Shown: piece by piece, positions 17,564-26,342 of the stretch | Numbering within the stretch: the first letter of the stretch is position 1 | How the letters are laid out: each line of letters opens with the position of its first letter | Source of the DNA: JALQTD01 sp965656785 | Lineage (GTDB): Bacteria > Bacteroidota > Bacteroidia > Flavobacteriales_D > Sanyastnellaceae | Length of the DNA: 30,086 bases | Direction of reading: 5' to 3' | Assembly (NCBI GenBank): GCA_965656785.1 | Contig: CBFHLY010000033.1 | Span: forward strand, 1-30,086 | Notes under the pieces: generated by a model | Database searches by the model: none | Told to the model about the DNA's origin: nothing | Seen by the model: only the letters and a program-made list of their open reading frames with translations | Program-made: the position numbers and the translations under genes

Positions 17564-20194
17564 TCAAAAGCAATCCGCACCAAATTCCCCCAGCAACACC
17601 AGCAAATCCGAAACCGTCACCACCCCATCGCCATTCGAGTCCGAAGCGCAACCGGAGGACGCCCCATCGTCGCATGCTTCAAGGCAGCTGCCGTCATCCA
17701 ACGTCGCGAGCGGCGTGAAATTCGCGGCCGAAGCGTCCGTGCAGCCCGCGAATTGGCAGCCGCCGTCGTCCACCGTGGCCAGCGCGCTGTAATTCACCGC
17801 GGTGGCGTAGGTGCAGCCTGGGATGGGATTTGGGTTGGCCAACACCTCCATCGAAGCGGTGAAGGTTTGGACCCCAATGCTGAACGGCTGACCAAAAATG
17901 CTGATGAACACCTCAGCGGATAGCCCTACCGCGAACGCACCGACCGCATCGGGCACTCCGCTTGCGGGAATGCAATGCTGTCCAGACGGCGAAATCGAAC
18001 CGGTCGGCACGTCGTGCACCAACCCGCTGGGCGTCCCAGAAAGCGCCAACCCTTCGAGGTGATGCAGGTCATAGGTCACACCGGAACTCGGATCCACCAC
18101 CGTCGCACCGATGTTGAACACCCACTCGCCATTCCATTCCACGCCATACATCGCCGACTGCCACGACGGGAAGAGCCCCGAGGCCTCCCCCGCCCACGCC
18201 GCCGCACCGATCGACGCGCAATCGTAGCTCAAATACGTGCAGGCACCCGAACATCCCGCCTCCGGAGTGTAGTTCATGGCCTCCGGATCGAGGCACCCCG
18301 GGAACGTGCACGAATCCGGCGACGTCAACCACGCCGACGCATCGAAATTGCACGCCGCCTCATCCCCGCATCCGAGGCAACTTTCGTACTCACATGAACC
18401 GTCATCCTCGACCGCAACGTCACTGAAATTGCATGCGGCCGCATCGGTGCACCCCGACGCCTCGTACGCCGCCGGATCAAGGACCAACCGAATGGCCGGA
18501 GTGTGCTGTTGGCTAAAAAACCATTGGTAATCACCGGTTCCAGAAACCGCATATTTGCCCGTCGAGTTGTCCGTGTTGCCCTGGGAATTCGCCAGAACGG
18601 TCAATGGAAGTTCCGAATCAACCTCCGAAACGACCGCCGCGAAGTAGTACACCCCGGTCTCGAGCGGAATCGGCGTTGAAAAGGGCAGGTAAACGAACCC
18701 GTTCGCATCGCCCTCCTCCAGCGACCACGACCCATCGAGCACCCACGCGCTCGACACGTAGGGCGATTCAACTAACGAGTACTCCCCCGTGTAGGCGTAG
18801 AGCCGCGTCTCGAATTCGAGGCCGGGGCCGCCCACATTGGGTCCGAAATTCACGGCCAAACCGTGCACCTCCGAACCGACTTGATTCATTTGAAAGAAGT
18901 TGCCATGCCCCGTCGGCGCGAAGCCCGCGATGGATTGAGATTCGGCGGGAAAGAGCTCAAGGTCAAGCGGTTCCACATCATGCCCCATCTCACTCGCAGA
19001 AACGATGAGCGGCTTGTCCAGCGGCGTCGCGTCGGTGAATGCCGATGAAAGGCTCGTGCGCACGACGTAGTGGCCGGTGTCAGCCGGTTCCCAACCGGTG
19101 TCCACATAGGCCAATTCCCATTCGTTGGGAGGACACGTCTCCCCATTGCTTGGACTTGGAACCCAACCGATGAATTGAGTGGCTTCGTGAACGGTCGCAC
19201 CTGAAGCATCCAGGACTTCCACGAACAGGAAAGCACCGTCTTGGTCTGCACCCCCCTGATTCCGATACCTCACCGCCAGCGTCACACCGCCCTGCTCGGA
19301 AGGAACCGCCTGTTCCAACGGCAACGTGGCGTATTCGAACGGCTGACTCGGGTTGGTCAACAGCACATCCGTGATCACCAAGTCGTGGGCCGTTTGGTTC
19401 TCGTAAATGACCACATCATCGAGCCCCCAATAGTAATGGCTGTAGCCGCTTCCGACTTCGTTGGGTTGCAAGTACGAAAACCGGATTTGGACGTTGCTGT
19501 AGCCCGCGGCAGCGCACGAAATGTCGACCACGGTGGACAAGGGATTCGCAGACGCGGCATTTGCGGACTCCACGAACGTTCCATGCCCATCGAACGTGGT
19601 CCACGAGGACCCTCCGTCGCTGCTGACTTGCAAGAAAATGGGCGCGGATGGATAACAGCAATAGCGGAAGTATTGCTGCCACGACACGAGGACCGAGCTG
19701 TTGGTGCTGAAGTCCAAAACCGGGCTAGCAATCCACCCTTCCACATCCTCCAAGCCATTGCTGATGGGGGTGTTGTAAAAATCACAATCGAAAATCACCC
19801 ACCCGTTGCCTGCCGAAGCGGACGCCAATGGGCCTGCAGTGGTCGAAAACTCGCCCGCAGGGGGAAACGCATTCGAAGGCGCACCGTTCGCATACGATCC
19901 AGATCCCGAAGCGTTCACGTATTGCCAAATGGCGCCGCCCCCCGAATCTTCTGCCGTCCAGCCGCCCACCCCATTGTTGCCTGCAAAACCGTTCGCAAAA
20001 TCCTCCTGGAACAAGACGTTCGTTGGCAACACCGGCAAGCCCAGCACAGCCGGCACTTCAGTCACCCAAGGAACGGAATGGCTCTCCGCCATCAAGGGCG
20101 ACCGAGCCACCGCCCCGCCTGTTTGAGGCGACTGTGCAAAGCTTTGAACAGCCAACAAGGGCGCCAGCAACGTAACTAGAGCGTATGAATTCAT
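17564..20194 (-). CDS. Secreted multidomain protein with Cys-rich DDGSC repeats and dockerin-like C-terminus
   Basis: This is an 876-aa protein. The ATG at 20194 places a signal peptide (MNSYALVTLLAPLLAVQSFA) at the start, and the frame upstream of it reads as non-native sequence. Residues about 60-260 look like a MAM/jellyroll-type domain (WQYVNASG, LQVSSDGGSSWTTF, YYWGLDDVVIYE). A long beta-rich part follows. Residues 581-654 and 793-842 hold Cys-rich repeats of the GCTDAAACNFSDVAVEDDGSC type, common in secreted proteins of Flavobacteriales. The last residues contain one perfect EF-hand loop, DSNGDGVVTVSD (852-863), then LLVLLGEFGADCF. This resembles half a dockerin. No type A or type B T9SS sorting domain is visible, so the short EF-hand tail may be an alternative localisation or docking element (inference). 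The biological role is unknown. Confidence 0.85.
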   Translation of the reverse strand: MNSYALVTLLAPLLAVQSFAQSPQTGGAVARSPLMAESHSVPWVTEVPAVLGLPVLPTNVLFQEDFANGFAGNNGVGGWTAEDSGGGAIWQYVNASGSGSYANGAPSNAFPPAGEFSTTAGPLASASAGNGWVIFDCDFYNTPISNGLEDVEGWIASPVLDFSTNSSVLVSWQQYFRYCCYPSAPIFLQVSSDGGSSWTTFDGHGTFVESANAASANPLSTVVDISCAAAGYSNVQIRFSYLQPNEVGSGYSHYYWGLDDVVIYENQTAHDLVITDVLLTNPSQPFEYATLPLEQAVPSEQGGVTLAVRYRNQGGADQDGAFLFVEVLDASGATVHEATQFIGWVPSPSNGETCPPNEWELAYVDTGWEPADTGHYVVRTSLSSAFTDATPLDKPLIVSASEMGHDVEPLDLELFPAESQSIAGFAPTGHGNFFQMNQVGSEVHGLAVNFGPNVGGPGLEFETRLYAYTGEYSLVESPYVSSAWVLDGSWSLEEGDANGFVYLPFSTPIPLETGVYYFAAVVSEVDSELPLTVLANSQGNTDNSTGKYAVSGTGDYQWFFSQQHTPAIRLVLDPAAYEASGCTDAAACNFSDVAVEDDGSCEYESCLGCGDEAACNFDASAWLTSPDSCTFPGCLDPEAMNYTPEAGCSGACTYLSYDCASIGAAAWAGEASGLFPSWQSAMYGVEWNGEWVFNIGATVVDPSSGVTYDLHHLEGLALSGTPSGLVHDVPTGSISPSGQHCIPASGVPDAVGAFAVGLSAEVFISIFGQPFSIGVQTFTASMEVLANPNPIPGCTYATAVNYSALATVDDGGCQFAGCTDASAANFTPLATLDDGSCLEACDDGASSGCASDSNGDGVVTVSDLLVLLGEFGADCF

Positions 20195-20657
20195 GGAAAG
20201 GGGGGTGAAGGTGGAAGGTTGAACCTCGTAGAGTAAGACGAACACGTGAAACCGACTTTCGCCTTTCATGCAACCGTTCGAAATGCATCGACGTGGCGTT
20301 CGAGGGGGAAGAGGATTCATCGTCGCGCGATCCCATTACGCACGGCAAGCTCAAGGGTTCCCTTTTCCATCAAATAAATTGCTCACGAGAGCGGCCATCA
20401 TCCTTCGGTGCGAACACCCATCCTCACCGAAGCAGCCCCGCGACCGCCAGGCCGTGCGCCTTGAGGCGGTGCTCGCCGCAGTTCCCTGCACGTGCATCGC
20501 ATGCGCCCCGATTTACGTGAATTCACGCATTCACCAATGCAAAACTTCATGATGAGTTCTCATTTATGTCTTGCATTCGCCGCTTTATCCCGCGAAAACC
20601 GGCACCTCTGCGCCCAGCCCCCGTAATTTTATGTCTCACATTTTCACGTCCATCGAT
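20195..20657. other. Divergent intergenic region, 463 bases
   Basis: It separates two divergent genes for secreted proteins, so it should hold both promoters. On the plus strand TAATTTTA (20624-20631) is a possible -7 element 27 bases before ATG 20658. On the minus strand TTTATTTG, around 20370, is a 7-of-8 match to TAnnTTTG but lies about 170 bases from ATG 20194. No -33 element is convincing for either. I see no conserved small gene or RNA in it. Confidence 0.3.
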
Positions 20658-23432
20658 ATGAAACTACGTTTTAGCTTATCTCTCTGCCTGATTATCGGAT
20701 TCGCAGCCTCCGCACAAGCTCAGCAGCAGGCGGTGATCGGCGAGGCACAAGGCAACAAGATTTATTTGAAGGTCGATGCGTTGATGCTGCGCGGGGATTT
20801 GGACACGCTCTTCACGAAGTCGGCTGGGCTGCAAGACCAAATCAGCAACCTGTCCTGGTCGGATGTCCTCGAGAATGGAACCACGCCCGGTCAAGACGTC
20901 AACTTCTTCGGCTACGACGCCACGGGCCTCGGCAACGTGACGACCACCGGGACGTTCACCGGCGACAGCCTCGTCCTCAACAAGGACGCGGAGATCACGG
21001 GGCGGTTGGATGTGACGGACGTGACTTCGCTGGGCGACTCCCTGCTGGTCGCAGGCACGGTGGTCCTCAACGATTCGCTCCGCGTGGTGAAGGCCGCGAG
21101 CATCGGCGAGCGGCTCTACGTCACGGGCATCACCGCCCTCGGTGACAGCGTCCACGTGGTGGGCAACGTCGACTTCGATGCGCTCTTCAACGTGGACGGC
21201 GCGGCCACCTTCGGCAGCACGGTGGAAGTCACGGGCGTCGGCACCTTCCGCGACACCCTCAACGTGGACGGCGCGACCCTGCTCAACGACTCCCTCAACG
21301 TCGACGGCAACACCTACCTCGAACAGGACCTCCAGGTCGATGGCAACACGAACATCGGCGGCACGACGAACATCACCGGCGCAGTCACCCTCGGCGACGC
21401 CCTCAGCGTCACAGGCAAAACCTCCCTCGGCGACAGCCTCCTCGTCACGGGCGGAGCGAACTTCAGCAGCGGTGTGAACGTCGATGGCAATACGACCCTC
21501 AACGCGGTGACGGTGGACGGCGACCTCGACCTCAACGGCAACGCCGACATCAGCGGCACGCTCGACGTGCACGGCGCAACCACCCTCGCCGACTCCCTCA
21601 CGGTGGAAGGCGAAACGATCCTGAACGACACGCTCAAAGTCAACGCCCCCGCTTTGATGAACGACTCGCTGCACGTGGCCGGCGGCGCTGGCTTCGGCTC
21701 GGACGTGACGGTGGACGGGGCGACGGCACTCGGCGGCAGCCTCGACGTCACGGGCAACACGGCGCTCGGCGGCACCCTCGGCGTCAACGGCGTAACGAGC
21801 TTGAACGACAGCCTCCTCGTGACGGGCGGGGCGGATTTCGACAGCGGCCTCAACGTGGACGGCAACGCGACGCTCAACACCGCCACCGTCAGCGGCACCA
21901 CGACCTTGCAAGGCGAACTGACCGTCAACGCCGAAGCGACCTTCAACGACACCGTGCACTTCAGCAAGCCCGCCCTGTTCAGCGACAGCGTGGATTTTGC
22001 GGGCAACGTGAACGTGGGCGGAACGATGGAAGTGACGCAGCTCATCATCGATGGGGTGACCATTCCCGCGCTTGATAATACCGATGCATTGCCCGAAGGC
22101 GACACGAATTTGTACTTCACGGCGGCGCGCGAGGCCGCGTTGCAAGCTCAAATCGACTTCATCGATTCGATGAACACCGTGTTGACATCGACCATCGACA
22201 ACCTGCTCAATCAATTGTACGATCCGGCCACCTCGACCACAACCGCGGCAACGCCGGTGGTCGTGACCACAGCCACCCTAACCGCCACGTTCGACGACGG
22301 CGGAGCGGAACCGGAATCGGCGGGCTTCATCTTCTCGACCAGCCCCGCCTTTACCGACTCCACGGTGTATACCGTAACCCCGGGGGCCGGCTCCATGTCC
22401 CACGCCCTCAGCGGATTGGAAAAGGGCACGACGTACTACTACAAGGCCTTTGTCGTGACCATCATGGGCCGGGCCGAGGGGGCCGTCGAAAACTTCACCA
22501 CCATCGATGATGCGTCCGTCACCACGTTGGCCGTGAACGATGCAGGCCAAACCACCGCCACCCTCCGCGGGAGCATCGCCGGCAACGGGGGCGGCACCAT
22601 CTCAGCCGCGGGCTTCAAGTACGGAACCGCCGCGAACCTCGCCACCGCGACCACCCTCAACAACGCGGCCACCAGCGGAACCTACACGGAACCCCTGACC
22701 GATTTGGACCAAAACACCACCTACTACTACCACGCCTTCGCCACCAACGAAGCCGGAACCGCAGTCGGGGACACCCTCTCGTTCTCCACCGTCGGTCCGT
22801 GCAACGGCGTCTTCACCTTGACTTACGAAGGGTACACCTATCCCCTGATCGAGGCGGGAGGCGAATGCTGGATGGCCGAGAACCTCAGAGCGCCCTACTC
22901 GAACGTTTACGGAAGCGCTTGTGCTCCAGAAATCGGCGGCACTGGCCCCTACAGCAACGACCTTCCCGGAAATGGAGATTCCTTCAGCTGCGGAACAGAC
23001 AACGAATACGAAGCTTCATTTGGACTCTTGTATCCCGGGATGAATTCTAACACTCCCAATGTCTGCCCTACTGGGTGGAAATTGCCTACTACAACAGCTT
23101 TCAACGCTTTGGTGGCCAGCGTCGGCGGTGATCCGTTGAAACTGATGTCTCCAGAAAATTGGGGGGGTACAACAACGGGAAACATTGGCTTCAATGCACT
23201 CCCGAGTGGAGTAACGGACGACTGTGGACTCGGTTGTACTGAGACCCAAGGAATCGCTCCAATTCCCGCGTTGTCTGATTATGGGAGTGCCATCTATTGG
23301 CTCGAGAACGGCGGCTCTTACATCGGTCGGATCCGCAGCCCTGCTATGTTTACAGGCACAACATTGTGGCCATGGCTATCAGGAGGAGGAGGAGGAGTCA
23401 ATCGAGCAGCGGTCCGCTGCATCAAGCAATGA
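20658..23432 (+). CDS. Secreted solenoid-Fn3-FISUMP surface protein
   Basis: This is a 924-aa protein with a signal peptide MKLRFSLSLCLIIGFAASAQ. The ATG at 20658 is preferred over an in-frame upstream ATG (20571) that adds 29 non-signal residues. Residues 94-457 are about 30 tandem units of twelve residues with consensus xVxGxxxLxDSL, a probable beta-solenoid. A short coiled coil follows (REAALQAQIDFIDSMNTVL, LTSTIDNLLNQLY), then two Fn3-like domains (GLEKGTTYYYKAFV; DLDQNTTYYYHAFA; about 530-715). The C-terminal domain (about 715-924) has GGECWMAENLRAP, FGLLYP, NVCPTGWKLPTTTAFNAL and AAVRCIKQ. These match the FISUMP (Fibrobacter succinogenes major paralogous) domain. The coiled coil behind a solenoid recalls trimeric fibres, which would make this a surface stalk with an adhesive head (inference). 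The gene stands alone. Confidence 0.87.
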   Translation: MKLRFSLSLCLIIGFAASAQAQQQAVIGEAQGNKIYLKVDALMLRGDLDTLFTKSAGLQDQISNLSWSDVLENGTTPGQDVNFFGYDATGLGNVTTTGTFTGDSLVLNKDAEITGRLDVTDVTSLGDSLLVAGTVVLNDSLRVVKAASIGERLYVTGITALGDSVHVVGNVDFDALFNVDGAATFGSTVEVTGVGTFRDTLNVDGATLLNDSLNVDGNTYLEQDLQVDGNTNIGGTTNITGAVTLGDALSVTGKTSLGDSLLVTGGANFSSGVNVDGNTTLNAVTVDGDLDLNGNADISGTLDVHGATTLADSLTVEGETILNDTLKVNAPALMNDSLHVAGGAGFGSDVTVDGATALGGSLDVTGNTALGGTLGVNGVTSLNDSLLVTGGADFDSGLNVDGNATLNTATVSGTTTLQGELTVNAEATFNDTVHFSKPALFSDSVDFAGNVNVGGTMEVTQLIIDGVTIPALDNTDALPEGDTNLYFTAAREAALQAQIDFIDSMNTVLTSTIDNLLNQLYDPATSTTTAATPVVVTTATLTATFDDGGAEPESAGFIFSTSPAFTDSTVYTVTPGAGSMSHALSGLEKGTTYYYKAFVVTIMGRAEGAVENFTTIDDASVTTLAVNDAGQTTATLRGSIAGNGGGTISAAGFKYGTAANLATATTLNNAATSGTYTEPLTDLDQNTTYYYHAFATNEAGTAVGDTLSFSTVGPCNGVFTLTYEGYTYPLIEAGGECWMAENLRAPYSNVYGSACAPEIGGTGPYSNDLPGNGDSFSCGTDNEYEASFGLLYPGMNSNTPNVCPTGWKLPTTTAFNALVASVGGDPLKLMSPENWGGTTTGNIGFNALPSGVTDDCGLGCTETQGIAPIPALSDYGSAIYWLENGGSYIGRIRSPAMFTGTTLWPWLSGGGGGVNRAAVRCIKQ
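20937..22028 (+). repeat. 36-bp coding repeat array (12-aa solenoid units)
   Basis: Residues 94-457 of the solenoid protein divide into 27 units of exactly 12 residues plus two units of 11 and one of 18, which together fill 364 residues. Examples are LVAGTVVLNDSL, NVDGATLLNDSL, SVTGKTSLGDSL and DVTGNTALGGTL. Position 2 is mostly Val, position 4 mostly Gly, position 8 Leu/Phe and position 12 Leu/Val. At DNA level units are similar but not identical. Confidence 0.92.
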
Positions 23433-23592
23433 CCCCTACCCCATACTCATCAACGCAATGCACTCACCGCACCACTGTACCAGAGAATCCGCAACATGCA
23501 GTCTCGGGGACGGCGATGCATCGAGGCATACCGTTCGCAAAATGCTCCGAGTGAAATAAAGTTCGGAAAGAACCTGGCTTACAGTCGAATGG

Positions 23593-23624
23593 CCTCGGTA
23601 CGCGCAGCGGGCTGCGTTCCGAGG
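23593..23624 (-). terminator. Hairpin directly after the double-HTH gene
   Basis: CCTCGG (23593-23598) pairs with CCGAGG (23619-23624). The stem extends through ACGC and AGC with one mismatch and a two-base bulge around a GGG loop. It begins two bases after the TGA of the minus-strand gene. There is no T-tract, so termination is inferred from position only. Confidence 0.45.
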
Positions 23625-23625
23625 G

Positions 23626-25845
23626 TCACTTGCCCGATTGGATGCGGAGGATGGTGCGGGCGAGGTCGTCGTCGGGATGGAGCTCCCATTTTTGGCGTAT
23701 GCTCGACCGCAAGTTGTACACGTGGCCCTTCGTGCAGGCCAGTTTCTGCGCAATCTCCTCCACGGTGAGGTGTTGGGCCAAATACATGGCCACCTCCAAC
23801 TCCGAATCGCTCAGCAGCTGCAAGCGCTCATCCGCCGTCTGCAACGTGGACGGCTCGGACTTGAACACCCGCCATGCCGTCTCCGAGTCCACATGCCGCT
23901 CCGCCGATTCGATGCCCACGAACAACACGTCGTCGGCATGCCCGTCCACCCTCAACAGCTCACCTCGCCGGCGACGCAACACGCTGCCCCACCCGAAAAG
24001 GACCGCCGTGGGCAACAGCAACGCCCACAACCAAGGACTCCCCTTCCCGTCCTTCAGCGCCTGCTGATACGCCTCAGTCGGATTCGTGGACCACACCGCA
24101 GACGGCGCGCCTTGGTTCTCGAAGTACAAGTCCACGAACGCTGCTTGGTACCAATGCCACAACACCGAATCCGGAACGCGCGCCCATTCCGGCCGATCCA
24201 CGGAATCCAAAAACGCCACGTCATAAGGCGCCTCAAGACCGGACCACCCCCCTGAAGCGATCGCCGAATCCCACGCCGCCCGATCCTCGCTCAGCAACAC
24301 GCTCATCAACGAATCGGCCGCTGGCGACGCCGTGGCCAGCATCGGCCACCCCATCACCAACACCGCCATCAACTCCACCAACCGCTTCTTGAGCGAATCG
24401 TTGACCGACAACTCCAGGGCATTCCGCAAACCGTGCCGAACCTTGTACACGTGGGAAACGCTCACCCCCAACCGCGCAGCGATGGACTTCGTGTGCTCCC
24501 CGTTCGCCACCCCGAGGGCCACGGCTTGCTCCACTGGCGACCACTGCTGGAACTCGGGAATGGTGTCCAGGGATTTGGTCAGCCGCCTGCGCATCAGCTC
24601 CCCGAGGGCCACCACCGCCCGATTCCGGATCGCTTTCGACCAGCGGTCTTTGTGCAAAATCGCTTCGTCCACCGCCGACTCCAAACTCGCCTGCGGAGCG
24701 TCGCGCACCTCCCGCAGCGATTTCAAATCCAGGTGCATGCGAAGGGCAAACACCAAGGCCAAAATGAACAAGGCCGCCAGCGCCCCTTGCCACCAGCCCG
24801 CCCCGCTCGCACGGGGGCTTTCCGCATCGGAAGCGTCCGATTTGCAAGGCAAGTCCATGCCCCCGCGAAAAACGACCGGAATCGCGCGCAATCGATCCCA
24901 ATCCTCCTCCCAGTTCGCTTCAAACAGCGCTGCATTCGCCCCCAACGTCATCCCGATTTCATCTGGGCTCGCCCCCTCCAGCAGCGCCATCAAGTGCGGT
25001 CGCACCACCCGAAACCAATCCTTCCGATCCGCCCACTGAGCATACAAAGACAACGACCAAGCCGCCGCCAACTCCCGTTGATCAAATGGACCCGGCAAGC
25101 GAATCGCTTGCACCACCCCCGCCGCTTGCTCCAAGTCCCCCATCCGCATGAAGGCGAGCAATTGCGTCAGCAAGATGGCGTTGCGCTCGTTGATGAACAC
25201 GGTGCCTTGCTCAGGAGTTGTGCTCATCAACAATTCGATTTTTTCCAAAGCCAATTCCGTCCAACTCACCGCATCCGAACACTGACCGACGACGTAACTC
25301 ACGTAGGCCAAGTTGTTCATCTCCGTCGGATTGATGTTCTCCGGTTGGGCCGAGTGCGCTTGTTCAAAGACGTACAAGGCCTCTTGATACTTGCGCTGGT
25401 CCAACAGCGCGACCCCCAGCGCTTGCAACATGGCTTTCAACTGAACCGGCGATTCATGCTCCGCTGCCTCCGCAGCAAGACGCCACCAATGTTCGGCCTC
25501 CTCCAATTCATCGTTGTTGTAATGCGCAAATCCCAAGACGAACAACAACGGACTGCCCTTCACCACACAGGAATCCACCCGGTACGATTCATCGAACGCA
25601 TGCCCCATCGTCGCAGCAGCCTGCCGCATGAGGAATTCTCCCACCAACAAGGAATCGCAATTCCCCAGCTCCACACCGACCCGGTGAAGCTGTTCGCCAC
25701 GAAGCTGAAAATTAACCGGATTGAATTCGCACCGGTTCAACTCCGTGTTCATGACTTCCCAAAGCGGGTCGGACGCCCGTGCCCGATTGAGCAAGCACCC
25801 GGCGACCATCAACATCAAACCGACGTGTGAAATGACCCATTTCAT
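23626..25845 (-). CDS. Membrane TPR protein with two LuxR-like HTH domains
   Basis: This is a 739-aa protein; ATG 25845 starts the signal-like MKWVISHVGLMLMVAGCLL. A GTG 18 codons upstream is less likely. Residues about 95-320 are TPR-like helices (LFVLGFAHYNNDELEEAEHW; LLDQRKYQEALYVFEQA), probably periplasmic. TM1 covers about 351-371 (GALAALFILALVFALRM). HTH1 covers 434-488 (WSPVEQAVALGVANGEHTKS, VSHVYKVRHGLR). TM2 covers 488-508 (VELMAVLVMGWPMLATASPA), followed by an outer loop of about 95 residues. TM3 covers 604-622, and HTH2 covers 678-736 (LLSDSELEVAMYLAQHLTVE, KGHVYNLRSSIRQKW). Both HTHs face the cytoplasm in this topology. TPR-TM-HTH regulators are known in Bacteroidota; two such units in one chain is unusual. 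TM2 also looks like a second signal peptide, so two genes may have fused at Met493. Targets are unknown. Confidence 0.85.
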   Translation of the reverse strand: MKWVISHVGLMLMVAGCLLNRARASDPLWEVMNTELNRCEFNPVNFQLRGEQLHRVGVELGNCDSLLVGEFLMRQAAATMGHAFDESYRVDSCVVKGSPLLFVLGFAHYNNDELEEAEHWWRLAAEAAEHESPVQLKAMLQALGVALLDQRKYQEALYVFEQAHSAQPENINPTEMNNLAYVSYVVGQCSDAVSWTELALEKIELLMSTTPEQGTVFINERNAILLTQLLAFMRMGDLEQAAGVVQAIRLPGPFDQRELAAAWSLSLYAQWADRKDWFRVVRPHLMALLEGASPDEIGMTLGANAALFEANWEEDWDRLRAIPVVFRGGMDLPCKSDASDAESPRASGAGWWQGALAALFILALVFALRMHLDLKSLREVRDAPQASLESAVDEAILHKDRWSKAIRNRAVVALGELMRRRLTKSLDTIPEFQQWSPVEQAVALGVANGEHTKSIAARLGVSVSHVYKVRHGLRNALELSVNDSLKKRLVELMAVLVMGWPMLATASPAADSLMSVLLSEDRAAWDSAIASGGWSGLEAPYDVAFLDSVDRPEWARVPDSVLWHWYQAAFVDLYFENQGAPSAVWSTNPTEAYQQALKDGKGSPWLWALLLPTAVLFGWGSVLRRRRGELLRVDGHADDVLFVGIESAERHVDSETAWRVFKSEPSTLQTADERLQLLSDSELEVAMYLAQHLTVEEIAQKLACTKGHVYNLRSSIRQKWELHPDDDLARTILRIQSGK

Positions 25846-25982
25846 GCGCGTCAAAAATAGCGCATGAGCCCATCCCTTTTGCTTTTTCAGACGGAGCACC
25901 CCTCGCCCTCAGATTGCGCTATCGAAACAAATGAATGACAGAACATTAACACCTCGAATCACCTACCCTCATGTGATAGGAG

Positions 25983-26007
25983 AAAACATGATGCTTCATC
26001 ATGTTTT
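25983..26007. terminator. Strong bidirectional hairpin terminator
   Basis: A perfect 11-bp stem has left arm AAAACATGATG (25983-25993), loop CTT and right arm CATCATGTTTT (25997-26007). It is followed on the plus strand by a T-rich run (TATT). It lies at the 3' end of the minus-strand hydrolase remnant, whose stop codon is at 26009-26007. It would therefore have terminated that gene. Confidence 0.7.
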
Positions 26008-26150
26008 TATTCCCCTTCACGATCCGTGGTCGCCCGAAGGGAATGCGACCGCAAAACGGCGCTCAATCGATCCGGCTGCTCCAACGTCATGAAATGTCCT
26101 GCCCCAGGCACCACAATTGGTGTTGAGTTTTTCCCGACCACCCCGATCAA
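26007..26150 (-). pseudogene. Remnant of an alpha/beta hydrolase (C-terminal end only)
   Basis: The minus-strand frame ending at 26007 encodes VVPGAGHFMTLEQPDRLSAV, which matches VVPGAGHFLTFEQPERLSAL at the C-terminus of the intact hydrolase at 28670-29356. A preceding GVVGKNSTP aligns with QVVGAQ...VAP, with about a dozen residues missing, including the Asp loop. Upstream, no core with a GxSxG Ser is found before the lipoprotein gene begins. At DNA level 26058-26120 and 28718-28780 align at roughly 70% by eye. I read this as a decayed duplicate. The left boundary is clear; the right one is approximate. Confidence 0.65.
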
Positions 26151-26342
26151 GGTTGAACACACGCACGATTCTTCAAATCCGCCCAGGGCAAGTTGGCAGC
26201 GCCCCCACCGCACCCACCCCACCCGCGCGGGCAAGGGCCCACTCCATCAGCGCGGCTTACCCGAGGGATTCGAAACGCCGATGAATGGCCGTGCACCAAG
26301 GGGGAGGGTTTGCGCTTCTGCTTGAAACCGCACTCTTCAAGC

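Noticed and set aside
20571..20657. Upstream ATG for the solenoid protein
   Set aside because: It would put 29 polar residues before a complete signal peptide that starts at 20658.
20937..22028. Regular 36-base periodicity resembling a CRISPR array
   Set aside because: Units are contiguous without spacers, differ from each other and translate to a regular 12-residue protein repeat. No cas gene is present.
20676..22214. 512-codon minus-strand frame opposite the solenoid protein
   Set aside because: It is the complement of the 36-bp coding repeats, so it is itself repetitive. It has no signal peptide or recognisable domain, and the plus frame has a clear signal peptide and FISUMP domain.
24433..25830. 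465-codon plus-strand frame opposite the TPR-HTH gene
   Set aside because: Its composition is Arg/His/Pro/Gln-rich with no domain, and it runs antisense to a gene with clear TPR, TM and HTH segments.
25852..25859. TATTTTTG on the minus strand as a promoter -7 box for the double-HTH gene
   Set aside because: It matches TAnnTTTG but lies only six bases before the ATG and has no upstream TTG element at a proper distance.
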